Shown: one piece after another, positions 1 to 9,423 of the stretch
How positions within the stretch are numbered: position 1 is the first letter of the stretch
How the letters are laid out: each line of letters starts with the position of its first letter
Assembly: GCF_031195445.1 (NCBI RefSeq)
Contig: NZ_CP133480.1
Span: 4,881,001 to 4,945,000, forward strand
Reading direction: 5' to 3'
Source of the DNA: Acuticoccus sp. MNP-M23
GTDB lineage: Bacteria; Pseudomonadota; Alphaproteobacteria; Rhizobiales; Amorphaceae
Length of the DNA stretch: 64,000 nucleotides
Position numbers and translations under genes: made by a program
The notes under the pieces: generated by a model
Databases searched by the model: none
Seen by the model: the letters and a program-made list of their open reading frames with translations, nothing else
What the model was told of the DNA's origin: nothing

Positions 1-3000
1 CTGACCATCGACGAGCTGTTCGACAAGGTGACGTTCGTCGACGACAGCGCGAGCACCTTCAACGGTTCGGCGGGAACCGATGAGCAGTACATCTTCGGCC
101 GCGCAACCGAGGGCACGACGATTTTCGGTGGCGAGGGCAACGACCTCCTCGCCGGCGGGACCGGCAACGATTACCTGATCGGCAACGACGGCGACGACCT
201 CCTGCGCGGCAACGGCGGCACCGACGACATCCGCGGTGGCGCCGGCAACGACACCGTCGTGGCGCGGGTCACCGCCACCGACGTCATCATAGATCTCGCC
301 GATGGCGGCCCTCCCGGCTGGACCGGTTATGACGGCTCGATCGAGGATCGGCGCGGGGGGCAACCGTCGGTCTTCAGCAGCCTCATCTCGGTGGAGAACG
401 CACAAGCCTCGATCGCGAACCAGGGCGCCCGGGACTTCGTCCGCATTTACGGGGACGATGGCGCCAACCTGCTGCGCGGCAGTGCGCGGATCGACGCGCC
501 GCTCGGCGGCGACCCCATCAGCACGGGCATCGACGTTCTGGTCGGGCGCGGCGGTGACGACACGCTGATCGGCAACAGCGGCGATGACCTTCTGAGCGGC
601 GGCACCGGCGTCGATTTTCTCGAAGGCGGGGCCGGCGACGACACGCTGGTCGATGACGATGACGGCAGCGCCGGCGGCAACCTTTACGACGGTGGCGACG
701 GCGACGACACGGTCATCTACGGCACCGACCTCAGGGGCAGCGGCGCGTCAACGCCGACCCAAAGCGCCGTCCGGGCCTGGGAAGGCGTCCTGGCGAAGAA
801 TCCGGACCTGAAGGCCGAACTCCAGGAGGCGGGACAGGCGCCCGTCATCACCCGCGCGGCGCTGTCGGAATCGATCGTGCTCCTCTCGGAAGGCGCGATC
901 GACGAAGACGGCCACGTCACGCGGCTCGTCGAGCGATATGTCGACGGTGTGCTCGTCGGAACCGATGTGCTGGTCGACGTGGAGACCGTGGTCGGATCGG
1001 ATGCCGGCGACGTGCTCCACGGCGGCACCGGCCGGGCATCGATGCGCGGTCTCGTCGGCGGCAAGGGTGACGACATCATCCGCATCGAGGAGGCGCGCGG
1101 CCTCGTCGATACGGGCACCGGGTCGGACATAGTCCATATTGGCCTCCGGCTCGCGTCCGAGGATGCAGTCATCGGCACCTGGCGCGGCAACGCGCAATAT
1201 GAGAAAGCCAAAATCCTCGGCGATGGCGAGGACACGCTCGACCTGTCGGAACAGGATGGCGTGCGCTGGACGGTGTCCCGTCAGGGCCGGAACGGCGACA
1301 TCAACGTCATCGCGGTGGACGAGCGCTACAGCGGCGATGTGGATGCCAACGGCACCCTGCTCGACGACCCCGCCGATCCAGAGGTCAACCAGTACATCGC
1401 CGCCTCCGCACGGGGCTTCGGCACGATCATCGGCGGCGATGGCGACGATTACCTCGCCAACCCCTACGCCCACACGGTGCGCGGCGGCGGCGGCAACGAC
1501 TTCCTGCGCGGCGAAGGCGCATTCGTCGGCACGCTCGACGGCGGCACCGGGGACGACGAGATCGACCTCGAAGGCTCTGGCACGGCGCTCGGCGGCGCGG
1601 GCAACGACATCATCGACGTCTTGGGGGCCGCATTTCCGCAGGTCGGGCCCGATAATGACGGCATCGTCACCGTCTATGGCGGCACGGGCGACGACATCGT
1701 GACCTTCAAGGACGGTGTGGGCGGCGCGTCCCACATCAGCGGCGATGCGGTGTCCGGCGGCGATGACGGCGGCCTCGACATTATCACGGGGCAGTACAAC
1801 AACTCTATCGTTTTCCGCGGGAATATTATCCGGGACCAGTCGGAAGCCCGCGTCGTCATCGACCTCGACGCCGGCACGATCACCAACAACGACGACCCGG
1901 CCTCGATCGACGCCACCATCTCCGGCTTCGAGATTGCGATCGGCACGGACGATTTCGGGGACGTGCTCAGCGGCGCGCGGCGCAGCGAGACTGCGATCCC
2001 GGGCGACCTCTCGGACGACGATCCCTCCAACGATGTGCGCACGCTGGTGAGTGGCAACGACCAGCTGATCGGCGGTGGCGGCGACGACACTCTGGAGGGC
2101 CTTTCCGGCCTGTCGGCGAACGAGGCAACCGCAACCCGCGGCCAGTTCCTGAATGTCGACGGTGACTTCGCCGACGATCTCGCCGGAAGCTGGACGGTCG
2201 AAGCCTGGATCAGCACCGTCGACGGCGACGACCAGTACAACCGTGTCGTCACAGCGCCCTCCGGAAACGGCGCGCAGACCTTCTCCCTTCTCGTGCGCAA
2301 CGGCGTCACGCACGTGCGCTTCGACGGGCCGAACGTGATCCAGGAAGGTGGCCCGCGCATCGATGACGGTGAGCGGCACCACCTCGCAGCCCGCTTCGAT
2401 GGCGACACCGGCACGCTCACCACCTTCGTCGATGGGGTGGAGGTGATGCGGACGGAAGGCATCGTCGGAACGCCGCTGACCGCCAACGGCAACATCACGA
2501 TCGGGGCCTACAACGAGGCCTACGGACAGAATTTTGACGGTGACATCGACGGGGTGCGCGTCACGTCAGGCCCCCTCACGAACGCTGAGATCGTTGCCGC
2601 TGCCGCGCGCGATGACGACGGGGCGATTGCCGCACCGACGCCCGGCGCCCCCTCCTCGGCATTCCTCTATGTGCTGGGCCAACGGGCGACCGAATACGGG
2701 CCGCTTCTGGGACGGGGCGTCACCGCCGTCGACCACGCCGCCGCGGAGCATGTCGTGACACGCGCCGGCGTCGCGTCGGGTGACGATGTTCTTTATGGCG
2801 GCGCGGGCACCGATGAGCTCTACGGCGGAGACGGCGACGACCTGCTGCATGGCGGGAATATTCCCGAGACCAGCGAGGTGTCCGGCGTGGACTACCTCCA
2901 CGGCGGTCTCGGTCGTGACACCGCGTCCTTCGCGCTGAGTGCGCCCGGCACGGATGCGACCCAGCCCGAGGTCGTCAGCACCGAGCGGTTCGCCGCAATC

Positions 3001-4749
3001 GATGTCGACCTCGAGACGGGCTTGGCCCGGCGGATCGGTTCGGACCTCATCGAGGCCCACCTCGTCAGCATCGAGAACGTGATCGGCACCCTCCTCGACG
3101 ACGAAATTCACGGAGATGCCCTCGGGAACGCTCTGCACGGCGGCCTCGGCGCCGACACCGTGCACGGGCGTGGCGGCGACGACGTCATCACCGTTCTGGG
3201 TGACGACATCGCGGACGGCGGCGCGGGCGATGACATCTTCGTGGTCGGTGCTGGCAACGCTGCAATCGCGGGCGGCAGCGGCGAAAACACGATTGCCTTC
3301 GATGGCTCCGTGTTCTTCCGCTACAACGTGGCCGAACAGCGCTATCTCGGCGAAACGATTGTCACGCGGGCCGCATGGGCGACCGCGCAAACGGACGCGG
3401 ACGGCAATATCATCAGCGCTGCCGGAAGTGCTGACGAGCGCACGATCACGCGCACGACGAGCGACGGGACCGAGACACAGACCTGGACGCCCGGACGCAT
3501 CCTCGCGATTGACCCCGTCTTTGCGACCGATATCGAGGACGCGGGCGCGATCGTGTTCGACGAGGCCGGCTTCGATATCGTTCTCAGTGAGGAACGTGAG
3601 ACATTCGAGGGCACCTTCGAGGATATCGACGCCTTCGAGACCGGAGAGACCCGGAACTCCTACAAGACGGACAACTTCACCGGCACCGGGACGTCTGGCG
3701 ACGATGTCCTTCATGGTGACTTCGGTGGAGACGTCATGCGCGGTCTTGCCGGAGCGGATCGCCTCTTCGGCCACGGCGGCGATGACGATCTGGTCGGCCA
3801 GGCGGGCGACGATACGCTGAGCGGCAGCGACGACAATGACAGGCTTGTCGGCGGTGCGGGGTGGGACTTCATCCAGGGCGGCCGCGGCGACGACGTGGCG
3901 GCCGGCGGCCGGGACGATGACAGCATCTTCGGCGCTGCCGGGAACGACGACCTTAAAGGTGGCGGAGGCAACGACCTCATCAATGGCGGTGCCGGCGAGG
4001 ACCATCTCAAGGGTTCGGCCGGTGACGACACCGTGAACGGTGACAGCGGGTCGGACGTGATCGTTGCCGGATCCGGCTTCGACCTGATCGACGGCGGCGA
4101 TGGCGACGACAGCATCAACGGCGGCGGTGCAAACGACACATTGAACGGCGGTCAGGGCAAAGACCGGATTGTCGGCGCGAACGGAAGAGATACGCTTTCC
4201 GGCGACGGGGGCGACGACCTCCTCAACGGTGGTCAGGGGCTGGACAGGCTCTTCGGCGGCGACGGCGAAGACACCCTGAAAGGCGATGACGGCCGCGACT
4301 TCATCTATGGTGAGGGCGACGATGACCGGATCTTCGGCGACGCGGGCAACGACGTCCTGAACGGCGGCGTTGGCAATGATCTGCTGTTCGGCGACAATGG
4401 CAACGACGCGTTGACCGGCGGAACGGGCGCCGACGTCTTCGTCGCCCGCGGCGCGTTCGGCTTCGACCAGATCTTCGACTTTGAGGACACGGCGGGCGAC
4501 GAGCCGGTCGCCGACGGCCTCGATCTCATCGATCTGCGCGCCCTACGCGCACTCAACGGCGGCAAGGTCTCGCTCGATCAGCTCAGCCTCGTTCAGCGCG
4601 AAGACCGCGTCCGCATCACGCTCGACCTCGACCGCGACGGCATCACCGACACGATCGATCTCGATGGCGACGGCACCGCGGACCCTCACCGCATCGACGT
4701 CCTCAACGCGACCGCAGCGCACTTCCAGGACGCCGACTTCATCTTCTGA
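1..4749 (+). CDS. Giant RTX calcium-binding repeat protein with LamG-like domain (5' end outside window)
   Basis: The frame is open from base 1, so the protein starts upstream; GTG at 28 is only the first start-like codon seen. At least 1,573 residues are visible. Blocks of glycine/aspartate nonapeptides of the GGxGxDxLx type (for example GGEGNDLLAGG) occur near residues 30-80, 180-215, 930-960 and densely at 1220-1475. These are Ca2+-binding beta-roll repeats of the RTX family. Residues about 708-855 look like a LamG/concanavalin-type jelly roll (SWTVEAWIS, HHLAARFDGDTGTL, DGDIDGVRV). The end (GADVFVARGAFGFDQIFDFE followed by a short acidic tail ending DADFIF) matches the uncleaved C-terminal signal of type I secretion substrates. 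It is probably a secreted or surface adhesin-like protein. No ABC/HlyD secretion genes are in the window. The N-terminal function cannot be judged. Confidence 0.9.
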   Translation: MTIDELFDKVTFVDDSASTFNGSAGTDEQYIFGRATEGTTIFGGEGNDLLAGGTGNDYLIGNDGDDLLRGNGGTDDIRGGAGNDTVVARVTATDVIIDLADGGPPGWTGYDGSIEDRRGGQPSVFSSLISVENAQASIANQGARDFVRIYGDDGANLLRGSARIDAPLGGDPISTGIDVLVGRGGDDTLIGNSGDDLLSGGTGVDFLEGGAGDDTLVDDDDGSAGGNLYDGGDGDDTVIYGTDLRGSGASTPTQSAVRAWEGVLAKNPDLKAELQEAGQAPVITRAALSESIVLLSEGAIDEDGHVTRLVERYVDGVLVGTDVLVDVETVVGSDAGDVLHGGTGRASMRGLVGGKGDDIIRIEEARGLVDTGTGSDIVHIGLRLASEDAVIGTWRGNAQYEKAKILGDGEDTLDLSEQDGVRWTVSRQGRNGDINVIAVDERYSGDVDANGTLLDDPADPEVNQYIAASARGFGTIIGGDGDDYLANPYAHTVRGGGGNDFLRGEGAFVGTLDGGTGDDEIDLEGSGTALGGAGNDIIDVLGAAFPQVGPDNDGIVTVYGGTGDDIVTFKDGVGGASHISGDAVSGGDDGGLDIITGQYNNSIVFRGNIIRDQSEARVVIDLDAGTITNNDDPASIDATISGFEIAIGTDDFGDVLSGARRSETAIPGDLSDDDPSNDVRTLVSGNDQLIGGGGDDTLEGLSGLSANEATATRGQFLNVDGDFADDLAGSWTVEAWISTVDGDDQYNRVVTAPSGNGAQTFSLLVRNGVTHVRFDGPNVIQEGGPRIDDGERHHLAARFDGDTGTLTTFVDGVEVMRTEGIVGTPLTANGNITIGAYNEAYGQNFDGDIDGVRVTSGPLTNAEIVAAAARDDDGAIAAPTPGAPSSAFLYVLGQRATEYGPLLGRGVTAVDHAAAEHVVTRAGVASGDDVLYGGAGTDELYGGDGDDLLHGGNIPETSEVSGVDYLHGGLGRDTASFALSAPGTDATQPEVVSTERFAAIDVDLETGLARRIGSDLIEAHLVSIENVIGTLLDDEIHGDALGNALHGGLGADTVHGRGGDDVITVLGDDIADGGAGDDIFVVGAGNAAIAGGSGENTIAFDGSVFFRYNVAEQRYLGETIVTRAAWATAQTDADGNIISAAGSADERTITRTTSDGTETQTWTPGRILAIDPVFATDIEDAGAIVFDEAGFDIVLSEERETFEGTFEDIDAFETGETRNSYKTDNFTGTGTSGDDVLHGDFGGDVMRGLAGADRLFGHGGDDDLVGQAGDDTLSGSDDNDRLVGGAGWDFIQGGRGDDVAAGGRDDDSIFGAAGNDDLKGGGGNDLINGGAGEDHLKGSAGDDTVNGDSGSDVIVAGSGFDLIDGGDGDDSINGGGANDTLNGGQGKDRIVGANGRDTLSGDGGDDLLNGGQGLDRLFGGDGEDTLKGDDGRDFIYGEGDDDRIFGDAGNDVLNGGVGNDLLFGDNGNDALTGGTGADVFVARGAFGFDQIFDFEDTAGDEPVADGLDLIDLRALRALNGGKVSLDQLSLVQREDRVRITLDLDRDGITDTIDLDGDGTADPHRIDVLNATAAHFQDADFIF

Positions 4750-4815
4750 AACCAGCGCGCCTTCCCACTGGCTCGATAGCGGTCTGGCGTCTCGGCTCTG
4801 GTTCGCTTGGGCCGC

Positions 4816-5400
4816 TCGGACGCTTCGCGAGGGCCGGACATGGACAAAGCGCTGGCGATGGCCAATGCGCTTGATGGGATGAGCCGCGCCTATGCAGCCG
4901 TCGCGGCCAACATCGAGCGTCAGGCGCTGCGCGATGCGGTGACGAGGTACAACACCGAAAGTCTGGCGGGTCTTCTCGACCGTTTCGGACCGGGCGGCCT
5001 GGCTTTGGCAAGGGTGAGCTGGCGCTTCTCGCCGCGCCGATCTTCCAAGGTCGCGATCCCAACGTCGACGGCGTATCAAGCTGGACACTGCCGGCCCTCA
5101 CCGCCTCCATCAAAAAGCGGTTCGGCAAGAGGGTGACGCCCCAGAGCCTGTTGCGCCTCCTGCAGCGCAAGGGCTCTCGTCGCGGCGCGCAACATCACCC
5201 TGGTGCCGCTGCCGCCCACCTCGCCGCAGTTGAACCCCATGGAGCGAGGCTGGCTGCACCTGCGAGAACGACAGCTCAACCTTCGCCTGCTCCCCGAGAT
5301 CGAGGCCATCGTCGATGCTTGCTGCAACACCTGAAACGTCTTGATCGACGACACCGACCGCTTTGCTTCCAGCCTTGGATCCGAAAGATCATCCACCAGG
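4816..5400 (+). pseudogene. IS630-family transposase remnant (frameshifted, internally deleted, nonsense codon)
   Basis: Three pieces of one transposase lie in order but in different frames. Piece one (about 4840-5010) reads ALDGMSRAYAAVAA and then QALRDAVTRYNTESLAGLLD, the N-terminal helix-turn-helix part of IS630 transposases. Piece two (about 5010-5180, shifted frame) reads ELALLAAPIFQGRDPNVDGV and SIKKRFGKRVTPQSLLRLLQ. Piece three starts at 5191 with NITLVPLPPTSPQLNPMER, the segment that carries the last acidic residue of the DDE catalytic triad (canonical NPxE; here NPME). The middle of the protein, with the first two catalytic aspartates, is missing between pieces two and three. TGA at 5332-5334 replaces the tryptophan codon expected in ACCNTW-N. 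The element cannot encode an active transposase. Confidence 0.85.
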
Positions 5401-5936
5401 CACGCCGGTATGAGAAATCGCCTGATGAGGGATTCCCTCGAAGATGCGAACGGAGCGCGAAGGGCTTTTGTGAAGATCAGTCTGCGCTGGACGCCGCCGA
5501 AATCCAACGGCATCGGGTCAGCAAGATCGCGCACTGTTAGAAGCGATGCTAAAATCTCTCATAATTAAATTAATACAACATTCATTAAAAATTTTTCCAA
5601 CAGGTAAAGTAATAATTCTACTGCCATGATAAGCGTAACAGCTACCAGCTTCACACAAGGTATGGTTTGCGTAGTAATTTTTATGATTAAATTAAAAATA
5701 GAATCATGAAAAAATATTTCTAATACGATTTCATATTAGATAACTTGAATATATATTCTACATCATGAACAAAATACTGACGATAACATACTACAAGTGG
5801 CGAGTTACGCTCCGTTTTACTACACCACCGCAGTAAAAAATTACACCATTCATACAACACGCCAGCACGACGGTATCCATCATCAAGGCGGTTCGACGGA
5901 GGAGCCGCTGCGGACGCGCATAGCCGAAGTGTCTCT
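5401..5936. other. AT-rich intergenic patch without a supported gene
   Basis: From about 5545 to 5870 the base composition changes sharply to AT-rich runs (for example around 5560-5600 and 5690-5765), while flanking DNA is strongly GC-rich. No convincing coding sequence is seen. A short reading frame from ATG 5765 gives a YYKWRVTLRF-like peptide that stops at about 5836, and could be the decayed beginning of the sensor kinase that follows. The patch directly follows the IS630 remnant, so insertion or deletion of foreign DNA is a reasonable inference. Promoters for the signalling genes downstream may lie here but none was identified with confidence. Confidence 0.5.
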
Positions 5937-6776
5937 TTGCGTCATTTTCTGCACCCGTATTACACGCAGCAAGGATTGATTGAATTCGCTGGGAATATCG
6001 GCGGCATCGTCCTCATGCGAAGTGGCGGCGCGCAGACCGATCCACCGCCACCGGCGTTATTGCAGGGGGAGGCACCCGAAAGCGCAATCCGGCTTGCCAC
6101 AAGTCTGGCCCAAGCTGAGGTCGGTAGTGTTGAGATCGTGTCGCCCACCAGTGCCGGGCCGGCGATGCAAGTGGCGCTACCGTTCTTCGACCGAACCGGA
6201 AATCAGTCCGGTGCGATCTTGGCGTACGTCGACCGTGAGGAGATTTTGCATCAAACCGTTACAAGCTTTAGCGCGCCCGAAAAGGAGATTGCCGTCGCCA
6301 GTGACGGCAGCGCTCACCTGACTCGCAAGAGCGCAAATGCGCCTCCGCTGATGGCGCCCGGTCCAACTGACAGGGCGCTGCCAATGCTCTTGGCCGGACT
6401 CAGCGGCGAACAGCCTCCCCAAGGCAGCTCGATTGATGGCGACATGGCAGTGAGCCGCGAAACCATTGCCTTCAGTGACGGAGCACCCCTCCGCCACTTG
6501 CGCTCGGCGGCGACGATGCCAAGCGCAAGGCTCCTGCGTGATACCAGCAGTTCGCTGCGCAACAACATCTCGTTGGCACTTGCCACTGCCATTGCGTCCA
6601 TTGTTATCGCAGCGCACCGCGCCGCGCGGCTCACCCGGCGATTTTGCGTCCTGCGCAAAGAAACACCATCCGGTGCGGCAAACGTGGTTCCGCTGAAGCT
6701 GACCGTCACCGGAGACGCAAAGTCTGCGCAGCTGACCTGCATATTTGCACAGATGCACTTGAGCAGATGCGCGTGA
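5937..6776 (+). pseudogene. Sensor-domain half of a split membrane histidine kinase
   Basis: The frame (TTG at 5937, 279 codons) encodes a periplasmic-type sensor region (about residues 1-205), one hydrophobic helix around residues 210-226 (ISLALATAIASIVIAA) and the beginning of a HAMP-like linker (VVPLKLTVTGDAKSAQL, then FAQMH). It then runs out of frame and stops at 6774-6776. The expected continuation ALEQMRVNHRES is found in the other frame at about 6755-6790, directly in front of the PAS-kinase part. A net loss of one base at about 6740-6765 would explain this. The first transmembrane helix is also missing, and the upstream DNA is AT-rich and disrupted. I infer decay of a formerly single CHASE-like/HAMP/PAS/HisKA kinase. 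A sequencing error or a coupled two-gene arrangement remains possible, because ATG 6767 overlaps this stop. Confidence 0.65.
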
Positions 6777-7864
6777 ACCACCGGGAGTCGATCATCTTCA
6801 ATGGCGCCGCGAACGGTATCCTGACGGTAGATGCATCGGGCACGGTACTCGACATCAACCCCGCTGGACTGCGGATGTTCGGCCTTGGTGAATTCGACCT
6901 TGTGGGTCGCAGCATTGAAGCCGTGATCCCCTCTGCCGGAGCATTGATCGCAGCAGGCACGAAGCCGTGCGAAAAAGAATTCTTCTCGGCAAGCAAAGCA
7001 ATTGCTGAAGGGCGCCGGAACACCGGCGAGACATTCCCGCTGGAACTATCGCTCTCTTCGGTCAAGGCGGACGGTAAGGTCACCTTCGTCGGGATCCTGC
7101 ACGACATCACAGACCGACACGCCGCAGATGCCAAGGTTGACCGGGTCACGGCCGATCTGGAGCGCTCGAATGCCGAGATCGAAAAGTTTGCCTATATTGC
7201 ATCGCACGATCTGAAAGCGCCGCTCCGCGTCATCGACAATGCATCACGCTGGCTCGAAGAGGATCTCGCGCCGCACCTCACCGACGATACCAAAGAGACC
7301 ATGCACCTCTTGCGAGGACGTGTGCACCGCATGGAGCAATTGCTCGACGACCTTCTGGCCTACTGCAGGATCGGGCGTGCGACGCTGCCGATCCGCCAGA
7401 TCACTGGTGAGGAGCTGATGGACGAAGTGCTTCAACTCACCAACGTGCACGACGGGTTTTCGATCGAGCGGCAGGGCGATTTCAAGAATATCCGGATCCC
7501 GTCGATGCCATTGAAAATGATACTGCTTAATCTCATCACCAACGCCCTCAAGCATCACGATGGAACCGAGGGCAATATCAGCGTCAGCATTTCTGCAAGT
7601 GCTGAAAACTACATCTTCCGCGTTGCCGACGACGGGCCGGGCATTGCACCCGAATATCAAACCAAGATTTTTGAAATGTTCCAGACACTTCGGCCGCGTG
7701 ACGAGGTCGAAGGCAGCGGGCTCGGTCTCGCGATGGTGAAAAAATACGTCGCGCTCGCGGGTGGCACGATCACGGTGGAGTCCGATGGCGTTCGCGGCAC
7801 CGCCGTCCAGTTCAGCTGGCCCAGGCAACAAGACAATGCTGATACTCCAGGAGTGGCTGCATGA
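6767..7864 (+). CDS. PAS-HisKA-HATPase histidine kinase (C-terminal half of split kinase)
   Basis: ATG at 6767 gives about 365 residues starting MRVNHRES. A PAS domain covers roughly residues 6-120 (ESIIFNGAANGILTVDASG). A HisKA domain follows with the phospho-acceptor box IASHDLKAPLR, then a HATPase_c domain with the N box (LNLITNALKHHD), G1 box (VADDGPGIAP) and G2 box (GSGLGLAMVKKYV). The histidine box resembles that of Cph1-like phytochrome kinases. The reading frame stays open upstream to 6644, but that part is a shadow of the sensor ORF. The stop overlaps the start of the next receiver gene (ATGA at 7861-7864), which strongly suggests co-translation with it. If the upstream frameshift is real, this protein would act as a soluble kinase without its membrane sensor. 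Confidence 0.8.
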   Translation: MRVNHRESIIFNGAANGILTVDASGTVLDINPAGLRMFGLGEFDLVGRSIEAVIPSAGALIAAGTKPCEKEFFSASKAIAEGRRNTGETFPLELSLSSVKADGKVTFVGILHDITDRHAADAKVDRVTADLERSNAEIEKFAYIASHDLKAPLRVIDNASRWLEEDLAPHLTDDTKETMHLLRGRVHRMEQLLDDLLAYCRIGRATLPIRQITGEELMDEVLQLTNVHDGFSIERQGDFKNIRIPSMPLKMILLNLITNALKHHDGTEGNISVSISASAENYIFRVADDGPGIAPEYQTKIFEMFQTLRPRDEVEGSGLGLAMVKKYVALAGGTITVESDGVRGTAVQFSWPRQQDNADTPGVAA

Positions 7865-8325
7865 CCCCTCAACCGGCGAATCTAGACCCCTCGTTCCTCA
7901 CGGTAATGCTTGTCGATGACGACGACGGAGATGCGAAAGCCGTTACCCGCGCCTTCCGCTCGGCGCGTGTATCCAACCCCATCGTGCGAGCCCGCGATGG
8001 GGTGGAGGCACTTGAGATACTGAACGGCACCCATCCGAAAACCCGCATCGAGCCACCGTTCGTCCTCCTTGTCGACATCAACATGCCGCGGATGGATGGG
8101 CACGAATTTGTCGCCGCCTTGCGCGAGCATGATGATTTCAGAAAACACATCGTCTTCATGCTCACCACATCGCGCGACGTCGATGACATCAACCGCGCCT
8201 ACGAAAACAACGTCGCTGGCTACATCGTCAAGGAAGACGCTGGCGGCGACTTCCTGCGGCTTGCGCATACGCTGGATGAGTTCTGGATGTTGGTTCAGAA
8301 GCCGGCGCCGCATGCACCATCGTGA
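7861..8325 (+). CDS. Rcp1-type single-domain response regulator
   Basis: The product is 154 residues, nearly all one receiver domain. Visible landmarks are the acidic cluster (MLVDDDDGD), the phospho-acceptor aspartate in LLVDINMPRMDG, the conserved threonine in MLTTSRD and the lysine in GYIVKED. The sequence DINRAYENNVAGYIVK followed by a C-terminal EFWMLV segment is the signature of Rcp1-like receivers, which pair with phytochrome-type kinases in cyanobacteria and other bacteria. There is no output domain, so it should pass phosphate on or act by protein contact. It overlaps the kinase before it by 4 bp and its stop overlaps the next start (8323-8327). Confidence 0.88.
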   Translation: MTPQPANLDPSFLTVMLVDDDDGDAKAVTRAFRSARVSNPIVRARDGVEALEILNGTHPKTRIEPPFVLLVDINMPRMDGHEFVAALREHDDFRKHIVFMLTTSRDVDDINRAYENNVAGYIVKEDAGGDFLRLAHTLDEFWMLVQKPAPHAPS

Positions 8326-9413
8326 TGGGCTCGATGCGCATCCTCATCATCGATGACGACTCGGCAGATCGGATCGCGGTCCGCCGCGCGCTCGGCCATG
8401 CGCTGCCCGCCAGTGAAATATCGGAGGCGAACGCCGTCAACGCTGCGATCACCAGCCATGCCGGCGCGGCAATGGATGTCGTCTTCCTCGATTTCGCGAT
8501 GCCACAACTGGACGGCCTCGCCGCGCTGGGGTCGGTTCTCGATCATTGGCCTGGTGCCGCTGTGGTCATGATCACCGGACAAGGTGATGAGGCGACTGCG
8601 TCCGAGGCCCTGAAACGCGGCGCGATGGACTATCTTCCCAAACGCGAAGTATCCGCACAGACCATAGGCACATTGGTCACGTCAGCTGTTTCCAGAAACC
8701 GGAAACAAATTGAACTGGATGAGGTTCGGCAGGAGCTGGAAACGTTCGCTGACCGGATGGTTCACGATCTGCAATCGCCGATCAGGGCAATCGACTTTTA
8801 CTGCAATGAAGCCATCGCTCTGCTTGACGGGGGTGACGAAAAACAAGCGCGCGAAAGAGTGCGCCGGGCGTGCCGGACAACGGAGCGAATGGCTGCGCTG
8901 ATCGAAGCCCTGTCCTCGTACCTGCGTGTGGAGCGCAGCAGTGAAGCAAGCGAGGTGGCGCTTGCAGACGTCGCGAAAAGCGCGATCGCCAACCTTGCAG
9001 CCGAGATCCATGGTTCCGGCGCGCAAGTCGCGATCGGCGCACTGCCAAAGGTGAGCGGGCATGAGATCTTGCTTGTGCAGCTTCTTCAAAACCTGATTGC
9101 CAATGCTTTGAAATTCCGCGGTCAATCGGCGCCGCGGGTGGAGATTACCGCCCGCGAAGACGGGATGCTTGCAAAGGTCAGCGTGGCCGACAACGGGATC
9201 GGTATCCCGGCGCAAATTTTGCCGAAGATCTTCGACCCTTTCATCCGCAGCGGGACGAAAGCCGGCAACGGTCTCGGCCTCGCGACGTGTCACCGGATTA
9301 TCGCGAAACACAGAGGTGAGATCGCCTGCAATTCCACGCTCGGCGAAGGGACGACGTTCACGATGACGTTGCCACTCGCCACTCCCGATCCTGCATCAGC
9401 GCCGCCGCATTAA
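8325..9413 (+). CDS. REC-HisKA-HATPase protein (receiver-fused histidine kinase)
   Basis: ATG at 8325 overlaps the preceding stop; GTG 8322 and ATG 8334 are alternatives. Residues about 4-120 form a receiver (RILIIDDDSAD, phospho-aspartate in VVFLDFAMPQLDG, lysine in YLPKRE). A kinase core follows with the histidine box ADRMVHDLQSPIRAID, N box (LLQNLIANALKFRG), G1 (VADNGIGIP) and G2 (GNGLGLATC). The REC-kinase order places input from another kinase upstream of autophosphorylation. The kinase subfamily is the same as in the phytochrome and in the split kinase. It has no transmembrane segment, so it is cytoplasmic. The next gene starts 10 bp downstream. Confidence 0.85.
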   Translation: MGSMRILIIDDDSADRIAVRRALGHALPASEISEANAVNAAITSHAGAAMDVVFLDFAMPQLDGLAALGSVLDHWPGAAVVMITGQGDEATASEALKRGAMDYLPKREVSAQTIGTLVTSAVSRNRKQIELDEVRQELETFADRMVHDLQSPIRAIDFYCNEAIALLDGGDEKQARERVRRACRTTERMAALIEALSSYLRVERSSEASEVALADVAKSAIANLAAEIHGSGAQVAIGALPKVSGHEILLVQLLQNLIANALKFRGQSAPRVEITAREDGMLAKVSVADNGIGIPAQILPKIFDPFIRSGTKAGNGLGLATCHRIIAKHRGEIACNSTLGEGTTFTMTLPLATPDPASAPPH

Positions 9414-9423
9414 GGACCGAAAC

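Noticed and set aside
748..2382. Long antisense reading frame (544 codons) opposite the RTX gene
   Set aside because: The plus-strand frame has clear RTX repeats and a LamG-like domain. The antisense frame is low-complexity (valine, aspartate, arginine and alanine rich) and results from GC-rich third positions.
2566..4005. Antisense frame of 479 codons opposite the RTX repeats
   Set aside because: It is a mirror of the repetitive aspartate/glycine codons, with no family motifs or start context.
3681..4440. Periodic short repeats considered as a CRISPR-like or minisatellite array
   Set aside because: The periodicity is in protein codons (9-residue RTX repeats) and the units differ at the DNA level.
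5797..5979. Possible 60-residue small protein in the AT-rich patch
   Set aside because: It starts on a weak codon, has no ribosome site and overlaps the frame of the truncated sensor, so no support.
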